64,000 nt of DNA from NCBI RefSeq assembly GCF_000284375.1, contig NC_017249.1:8735001-8799000 (forward strand). Direction: 5' to 3'. The notes under the pieces were generated by a model, which was not told the DNA's origin, did no database searches, and saw nothing but the letters and a program-made list of their open reading frames with translations. A program made the translations under genes and the position numbers. Each line of letters opens with the position of its first letter. Position 1 is the first letter of the stretch. Source of the DNA: Bradyrhizobium japonicum USDA 6 (lineage in GTDB: Bacteria > Pseudomonadota > Alphaproteobacteria > Rhizobiales > Xanthobacteraceae). Shown here piece after piece: positions 59,487 to 64,000 of the stretch.

Positions 59487-60185
59487 ATGAGACGCGCCGA
59501 CCGGCTGTTTCAGATCATCCAGGTGCTGAGGCGCACGCGTAAGCCGCTGACCGCGGACGCGATCGCGGCCGAGCTCGAGACCTCGAAGCGCACCATCTAT
59601 CGCGACATCGCAACCTTGATCGGCCAGCGCGTGCCGATCCGCGGCGAAGCCGGCATGGGCTACATCCTGGAGAAGGGTTTCGACCTGCCGCCCTTGATGC
59701 TGACACCCGACGAGATCGAGGCGGCCGTGCTGGGCGCGCAATGGGTCGCGGGCCATGCCGATTCCGCGCTGGCACGCGCGGCCGAAGATTTGATGGCCAA
59801 GATCGCCGACACCGTGCCTGAGCGCTTGCGTCCCTTCGTGCTGGAGCCGGCAAGCCGCGCGCGGCCGAGCTGGAACAGGGAGCCGGACCGCCTCGACATG
59901 GCGCGCACGCGCACCCAGATCCACGAAGGCAAGAAGATCATGCTGCGTTATCGCGACGAGCAGGGTCGCCCCAGCGAGCGCATGATCTGGCCGATCTCGG
60001 TCGGCTATCTCGAAGCCGTGCGCCTGCTTGCGGCCTGGTGCGAGCTACGCGGCGACTTCCGCAGCTTCCGCACCGACCGCGTCGTGGATGCTAGCTATCT
60101 CGACGATAAATATCCGGAGCGGCGCGATGTGCTGCGCGCAAGATGGCGGCAGAGCCTGGTCTGGGGCCCGCCAAAGGACACGTGA
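59487..60185 (+). CDS. YafY-type HTH-WYL transcriptional regulator
   Basis: The 232-residue protein has an N-terminal helix-turn-helix (RRADRLFQIIQVLRRTRKPL, AIAAELETSKRTIYRDIATL) and a C-terminal WYL domain (about 130-220: ALQ-like region, IWPISVGYLEAVRLLAAWCE, FRSFRTDRVVDASYLDDKYP). WYL domains bind small ligands or nucleic acid fragments. The ATG at 59487 begins the typical MRRADRL. It is divergent from the small ORF at 59113-59373 and overlaps or abuts the next gene. Confidence 0.9.
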   Translation: MRRADRLFQIIQVLRRTRKPLTADAIAAELETSKRTIYRDIATLIGQRVPIRGEAGMGYILEKGFDLPPLMLTPDEIEAAVLGAQWVAGHADSALARAAEDLMAKIADTVPERLRPFVLEPASRARPSWNREPDRLDMARTRTQIHEGKKIMLRYRDEQGRPSERMIWPISVGYLEAVRLLAAWCELRGDFRSFRTDRVVDASYLDDKYPERRDVLRARWRQSLVWGPPKDT

Positions 60186-60190
60186 GCGCG

Positions 60191-60514
60191 ATGGAAGAGA
60201 TCTCCCCCGTCGACCTGTCGAGCTGGTGCCAGAGCTGCGGCGCCTGCTGTGGCTATTCGGAGAACTGGCCGCGCTTCTCGATCGAGAGCGACGAGGAGCT
60301 TGCCGCAATCCCCGAGACGCTCGTCAACGCGCGCCAATCCGGCATGCGCTGCGAGGGCGATCGCTGTTCGGCGTTGCGGGGGGAGATCGGAAAGCAGACG
60401 GCCTGCGGCATTTACGAGGTGCGGCCGGAGGTGTGCCGCACCTGCATGCCGGGAGACGCCGAATGCGCGATGGCGCGGCGGAAATTCGGACTGCCGGTAG
60501 TCGAGGCCGCTTAG
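60191..60514 (+). CDS. YkgJ family cysteine-cluster protein
   Basis: The 107-residue protein has the zinc- or iron-binding pattern WCQSCGACCGY (C-x2-C-x2-CC) at about residues 13-23, then RCEGDRCSAL and a C-terminal ACGIYEVRPEVCRTC cluster. Family members are small metal-cluster proteins of unclear function. The start may instead be GTG at 60182, whose GTGA overlaps the regulator's stop; either way it is coupled to the WYL regulator. It is convergent with the next gene and overlaps it by 4 bp. Confidence 0.85.
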   Translation: MEEISPVDLSSWCQSCGACCGYSENWPRFSIESDEELAAIPETLVNARQSGMRCEGDRCSALRGEIGKQTACGIYEVRPEVCRTCMPGDAECAMARRKFGLPVVEAA

Positions 60515-60924
60515 GCTGGAACGGCTACAGCTGGAACGGCTTCGCTGACCTCGTCGTCGAACCCGTCCTCAAGCGGTGCAAGCACCGAGAGCGGCTTGGT
60601 CGACAGCGTGATCGGCTTGCGGCCCCCCGACAGCGACGGCGACGATTTGACCGTGCTTTCGCGCGACAGCGCGTAGAGCGTCGAGCCGACGCGGCCGCCG
60701 TTGTCGATCAGGTCACGCTCGCTGCAGCTGGCTGCGATCGCGACCGCCAGCGAGTGCAGATGGCTGCGGCGATAGCAGAACAGCGCCAGCCTGGCGCGCG
60801 CGTCAGGGGAAACACTCTCAACCAGCCTCGGCAGGCCACTCTCGCTGGCGCGATACATCTCGCCAAGGAGTTCGTCGCGGACCGGGCAGAAATCGCTTTC
60901 ATAGGCGTCGCGGCTTGAAAACAT
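60511..60924 (-). CDS. Hypothetical protein
   Basis: The 137-residue protein is supported by GAGGGAGA upstream of the ATG at 60924. It starts MFSSRDAYESDFCPVRDELL and contains LPRLVESVSPDARARLALFC and RSHLHSLAVAIAASCSERDL, a helical body. A Pro/Ala-rich, low-complexity tail follows (EVSEAVPAVAVPA). It has no signal peptide or membrane helix. I do not recognise a family. Confidence 0.7.
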   Translation of the reverse strand: MFSSRDAYESDFCPVRDELLGEMYRASESGLPRLVESVSPDARARLALFCYRRSHLHSLAVAIAASCSERDLIDNGGRVGSTLYALSRESTVKSSPSLSGGRKPITLSTKPLSVLAPLEDGFDDEVSEAVPAVAVPA

Positions 60925-61069
60925 TGCAGTTCTCCCTCGATGCGGAAGATGCAGCGCAATTCTCTAATGAAAGGTTAACCACGCCGCCCGGTAGTCACCC
61001 GGGGTCCTTGCGCCCCGGTCGCGAATCCGAGGCGCCCTGGTGGTTTGACAACGGGGTTGGCGACCGCCT

Positions 61070-61190
61070 GCGGCCATCCTTCGATACGCCCGCCGTTGGC
61101 GGGCTCCTCAGGATGAGCTCTGCTTCTGCTGAAGGGTCCTAACCCCTCATGGTGAGGAGGCGCGAAGCGCCGTCTCGAACCATGCAGGCC
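61070..61190. repeat. Intergenic repeat, CATCCTTCGAGACGCCC family, copy 2
   Basis: It runs from GCGGCCATCCTTCGATACGC to CGTCTCGAACCATGCAGGCC and is closely related to 15799-15920. It fills the space before the DUF3307 gene's stop. Confidence 0.8.
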
Positions 61191-61218
61191 CGGCAGCCAC
61201 TCCGGAGAGCCGCCGGCC

Positions 61219-61620
61219 TCAGTTCGCCGCCATGAAGATGGAAAGGCCGAAACCGGTCAAATGATGCAGGGCCTGGTCGACGCCGATCAAGGTCCAGAAC
61301 CAGGGATGCGCCAGGTCGACACCGAAATTGGCGGAGACGAACCCCTTGGCGCGGTCGATGGTGATATGGATCGCGAAGTCGATGAACGCGACGAACCAGA
61401 ACCGCGGTGCCACCAACAGGATCAGCGGCAGCGCAACCGCGAGATGAATCAGGCAATGCACCAGAAGCGGCAAAGCCCAGCCGTGCTTCTGGTCCTTGCC
61501 GTGCGCCATCCAGGCAGTCTGGAGCACGAAATCGGCGATGATGTGCTTGAAGGTGAGCAGCAACATCCAGCCAATGAGCGCTTCGACCGGAACCGCCGAT
61601 GACATGGGTGGAAACGACAA
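61219..61620 (-). CDS. DUF3307 membrane protein
   Basis: The 133-residue protein has about four hydrophobic segments and the DUF3307 features LTFKHIIADFVLQTAWM near residue 22, LLVHCLIHLAVALPLIL and FAIHITIDRAKG, with conserved histidines and aspartates in membrane segments. Family function is unknown. The TTG at 61620 is preferred because GAGGG lies seven bases upstream; ATG at 61605 is possible and would remove five residues. Confidence 0.85.
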   Translation of the reverse strand: MSFPPMSSAVPVEALIGWMLLLTFKHIIADFVLQTAWMAHGKDQKHGWALPLLVHCLIHLAVALPLILLVAPRFWFVAFIDFAIHITIDRAKGFVSANFGVDLAHPWFWTLIGVDQALHHLTGFGLSIFMAAN

Positions 61621-61971
61621 GCTGACGCCCTCATTGACGTGACAAGAAAGATCGGAGCGTTCAGCGCAACTTCTTTTTTGGACCGGTCAAATCGCCGGGA
61701 CGTGTGATTTATGACATCTCCCGCGACGGAATGCAGCCGGGGGGAACTGGAAAATCGCCAACTGTGGCTAACTAGTGATAGGATGACCAATCGCCGCGGC
61801 CAGATCGAGTAAGGTTACCTCCGGCTCGAAATTTGCTTTCCGGCATCGGCACGCTATCATTGTCGGCAGAGAAATTTCGTTCTTTTTTCAGACGTTTAGG
61901 AATTGCAGGGCGCCCGCCGCGATCGCATCCGCGAGCCGTCCGCCACTCAGAAATAGGGCCGGAGTGCTGCC
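61621..61971. other. 351-bp divergent promoter gap, no gene seen
   Basis: It contains AT-richer patches (for example CAACTTCTTTTTTGG near 61670 and GAAATTTCGTTCTTTTTTCA near 61868) and no repeat of the listed families. It should hold promoters for the DUF3307 and TAXI-type genes. I found no open frame with coding character. Confidence 0.4.
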
Positions 61972-63417
61972 ATGAGTACTGAAGGCCCGACCTCGTCACC
62001 GACCGAACCGCCGCCGCGGCGCCCCAAGGTAATCAAGACCAATCAGCAGCAGGTCCTTCTCTACGTCGTGCTGACCCTGCTGCTGTCGCTCGCTACCGTC
62101 TGGGGCGGCCGCGCCATGCTGCACAATTCGGAGACGCTGACCTTTGCCGTCGGCCCCCCCAACAGCGACGAAGCGCTGTTCGCCGCCAAGCTCGCCACCT
62201 TGCTGAAGAACAACGCCTCGCGCTTCCGGATCAAGATCGTCAACAACGCAGACAATGCCAAGGCGCTCGCACAGTTCGACCGCAAGCAGGCCGACCTCGC
62301 CGTCCTTCGCACCGATACCAAGGTGCCGCTGCGGGCGCGCACGCTCGCCATCCTCGAGCACGATCTGGTGCTCCTGCTCGGTCCCGGCAACAAGAAGATC
62401 AAATCGCTCGCCGAGTTGAAGAAGAAGAAGGTTGCCGTCCTCGCCGAGAACGAATCCTCGCTCGCCTTCGTCCGTAGCATCCTCGACATTCCCGACGGTC
62501 CGGATGCCGCGAAGATCCAGATGGCGCCGCAGGGTGCAACGCTCGACAAGCTGTTCGCACCGGCGAGCGGCTTTGGCGCGGTGATCGCCATCGTCCATGC
62601 CTCCAGGGCGGTGCGGGACAAGGCCTATGAGCAGGTCGCCAGGCGCGGCGGCTTCACGCTGAACGCGATCGACGAGGCCAAGGCGCTGGCGCGCAGGATT
62701 CCTGGCATTTCCAGCGAGACGCTGACCGCGGGCACGCTGTCTGCGTCGCCGGAAATTCCCGACGACGACCTCGACACGATCGGGCTCGAATGGCTGCTGG
62801 TCGCGCAATCCAGGATGTCGGCGGGCACGGCGGGGGAGCTCGCGCGCGTCGTCTATGAGAACAAATCCGCGCTCGGGCTCGACAACGGCTTCGCCAGCCG
62901 AATCGAGCCGGCCTCCGTCGAGAAGGATGCCTACGTGATGGCGCATCAGGGGGCGGCCGACTACATCAACGACGACACCAAGTCGTTCATGGATAAGTAC
63001 AGCGACCTGATGTATCTGGGCGCCGCCGCGCTCAGCGTGATCGGCTCGATCTTCGCTGCGATCTACGCCAAGATCACCCGGATCGCGCCCGAGAAGGCTG
63101 GCGAGCTTTCCACCGCCGTCCTCGACATCGGCGAACGCATCGAGCACGCCCATTCTCTGGACCAGCTCGAATGTCTCCAGGATGAGCTGGAGGGCATTCT
63201 GCGCGGCGCCGTCATAGGTCTCAGGGACGGCACGATCAGTACCGACGGGCTCGACACCTTCAAGCTCGGCTACGAGTTCGTCCGCGACGAGATCGGCATG
63301 CGCCGCGACTATCTCAAACGCCACTGCGGCGAGGCCGACAAGGTCGCCCAGGATACGGCCCCTCCCCAGCAGGACGAGAGCAAGATCGTCGTGGTCAAGA
63401 CAGCTCAGAGTGCCTGA
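61972..63417 (+). CDS. Membrane-anchored TAXI-type substrate-binding protein
   Basis: The 481-residue protein starts with a Pro-rich cytoplasmic tail, then one membrane helix (about 28-45: LLYVVLTLLLSLATVW). A TAXI-family binding domain follows (about 55-330: LTFAVGPPNSDEALFAAKLA, ADLAVLRTDTKVPLRARTLA). A second helix (about 347-368: YLGAAALSVIGSIFAAIYAK) is followed by a 110-residue cytoplasmic helical region. A soluble receptor would not need the second helix and tail, and no TRAP permease is adjacent. It may act as a sensor or bind a partner. Confidence 0.8.
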   Translation: MSTEGPTSSPTEPPPRRPKVIKTNQQQVLLYVVLTLLLSLATVWGGRAMLHNSETLTFAVGPPNSDEALFAAKLATLLKNNASRFRIKIVNNADNAKALAQFDRKQADLAVLRTDTKVPLRARTLAILEHDLVLLLGPGNKKIKSLAELKKKKVAVLAENESSLAFVRSILDIPDGPDAAKIQMAPQGATLDKLFAPASGFGAVIAIVHASRAVRDKAYEQVARRGGFTLNAIDEAKALARRIPGISSETLTAGTLSASPEIPDDDLDTIGLEWLLVAQSRMSAGTAGELARVVYENKSALGLDNGFASRIEPASVEKDAYVMAHQGAADYINDDTKSFMDKYSDLMYLGAAALSVIGSIFAAIYAKITRIAPEKAGELSTAVLDIGERIEHAHSLDQLECLQDELEGILRGAVIGLRDGTISTDGLDTFKLGYEFVRDEIGMRRDYLKRHCGEADKVAQDTAPPQQDESKIVVVKTAQSA

Positions 63418-63541
63418 CCTGTCGATTTGACGGGTCTCGCAGCGGCACCTTGCCGGCATTTCCCGTGAATCTCCCGGCCGAATCCGGGAACCGTCCCCGG
63501 TCCACAACCGTTTGCTCCCGGATACAACCGGAGCACGCGCG

Positions 63542-63759
63542 ATGCGTACACTCCTCGTCATCATCCTTCTGGGCATGCTGGTGGCGGCTGGATATTTCGC
63601 CTATTCCGCAATGGCGGTCGAGGGCGAGCCGATCCCGACGGAAGGCTATGTGGCATTGGCGCTGGGGGCGGGTTTCGCCATCGTCGTCGGCGTCGGCCTG
63701 ATGATGTTGCTTTTTTCAGCAGCCGCCGCGGCTACGACGAGCCGCCGCATTTCAGGTAG
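63542..63759 (+). pseudogene. Small two-helix membrane protein with a frame break at a T6 run
   Basis: ATG at 63542 (GGAG seven bases upstream) begins MRTLLVIILLGMLVAAGYFA, the first helix; VALALGAGFAIVVGVGLMML is the second. In the starting frame no stop is met before the window ends. In the -1 frame after CTTTTTTC (about 63711-63718) the protein continues SSRRGYDEPPHFR and stops at 63757-63759, which looks like the natural C-terminus of about 72 residues. Restoring frame needs one extra base near 63718. It may be a sequencing or assembly error, a true mutation, or slippage on the T run. Confidence 0.55.
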
Positions 63760-63899
63760 CGCCCCGGATCCACCACGGCACCGGGCTCGATGCTGCGGGC
63801 AGCCCCTGCCCGTCGTTGACGGCTCCCGCCCGGGCGGGCACTTTGGCGGTGGCGTCCCAGCCGGGACCCAGAGAGACACGATCGAGCCCGCCTTCCCGC

Positions 63900-64000
63900 A
63901 TGTCCAAGCCGCTGATCCCCGCACTGGCCCAGTTCGTGGCCGCCACGGCCGGCCGCAACATGACCAAGGCGGCCTATGCCGCGGTCGGCCTCGGCGTGCT
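63900..64000 (+). CDS. Start of an unidentified gene cut by the right edge
   Basis: ATG at 63900 opens a frame reading MSKPLIPALAQFVAATAGRN, then MTKAAYAAVGLGVL to the window end. The composition is coding-like but there is no clear ribosome site. The opposite strand also carries a 70-residue open frame here (63752-63967), so the call is uncertain. Confidence 0.35.
   Translation, partial: MSKPLIPALAQFVAATAGRNMTKAAYAAVGLGV

Noticed and set aside
63752..63967. 71-residue minus-strand frame at the right edge
   Set aside because: It overlaps the end of the small membrane-protein gene and the frame at 63900, has no recognised motif and no clear ribosome site.

Overview
The window looks like a chromosomal segment of a Bradyrhizobium-type alphaproteobacterium (Nitrobacteraceae). 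The grounds are high GC with strong G/C third-position use, the order cycM-kdsB-pheA at the left edge, a pim-type dicarboxylate beta-oxidation operon in the order pimF-A-B-C-D, many Liv-type and TRAP uptake systems, and several families of palindromic intergenic repeats common in this group. I saw no tRNA, rRNA, CRISPR array, transposase or integrase.

Layout. 1-8.3 kb is core metabolism: cytochrome CycM (cut by the left edge), CMP-KDO synthesis (kdsB), phenylalanine synthesis (pheA), a flavin-dependent monooxygenase, and the one-carbon/methionine pair metF-metH. 8.6-15 kb is accessory: a 43-residue cysteine-rich secreted peptide overlapping an anchored protein of unknown function, a glutathione transferase, a DUF2235 hydrolase, a lone COG2984-type binding protein, a possible small secreted protein and a winged-helix/TPR regulator. 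Base composition is visibly lower in GC between about 10.1 and 15 kb. 15-20 kb holds an acetyltransferase, a penicillin acylase family protein and glycerol kinase.

20.3-37.6 kb is a dicarboxylate/fatty-acid island. A minus-strand pim operon (bifunctional hydratase/dehydrogenase, CoA ligase, thiolase, two acyl-CoA dehydrogenases, SDR) is divergent from an IclR regulator. A 19-bp perfect palindrome of IclR type lies between them. Behind iclR follow livGFHM and three tandem paralogous binding proteins, each ending in its own hairpin. A MOFRL glycerate kinase follows.

39.2-58.1 kb is an aromatic-acid (lignin monomer) region. It holds a MarR regulator divergent from a Liv-type transporter with a fused permease-ATPase, a LysR regulator, a PaaI thioesterase, 4-hydroxybenzoate hydroxylase (pobA) divergent from a TRAP transporter, a DUF3237 protein, and an operon of enoyl-CoA hydratase, feruloyl-CoA synthase, SDR, hydroxybenzoyl-CoA-type thioesterase and periplasmic binding protein. 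Read together, hydroxycinnamates would be imported, activated to CoA thioesters, shortened to hydroxybenzoyl-CoA, hydrolysed and hydroxylated to protocatechuate. Four promoter regions here share a 15-bp dyad of the form (A/G)TTAT-N5-ATA(A/T)(C/T), a candidate common operator.

58.3-64 kb carries a second glutathione transferase, a small ORF ending in a perfect 30-bp palindrome, a WYL regulator, a cysteine-cluster protein, a DUF3307 membrane protein, a membrane-anchored TAXI-type protein, and a small two-helix membrane protein whose reading frame breaks at a run of six T.
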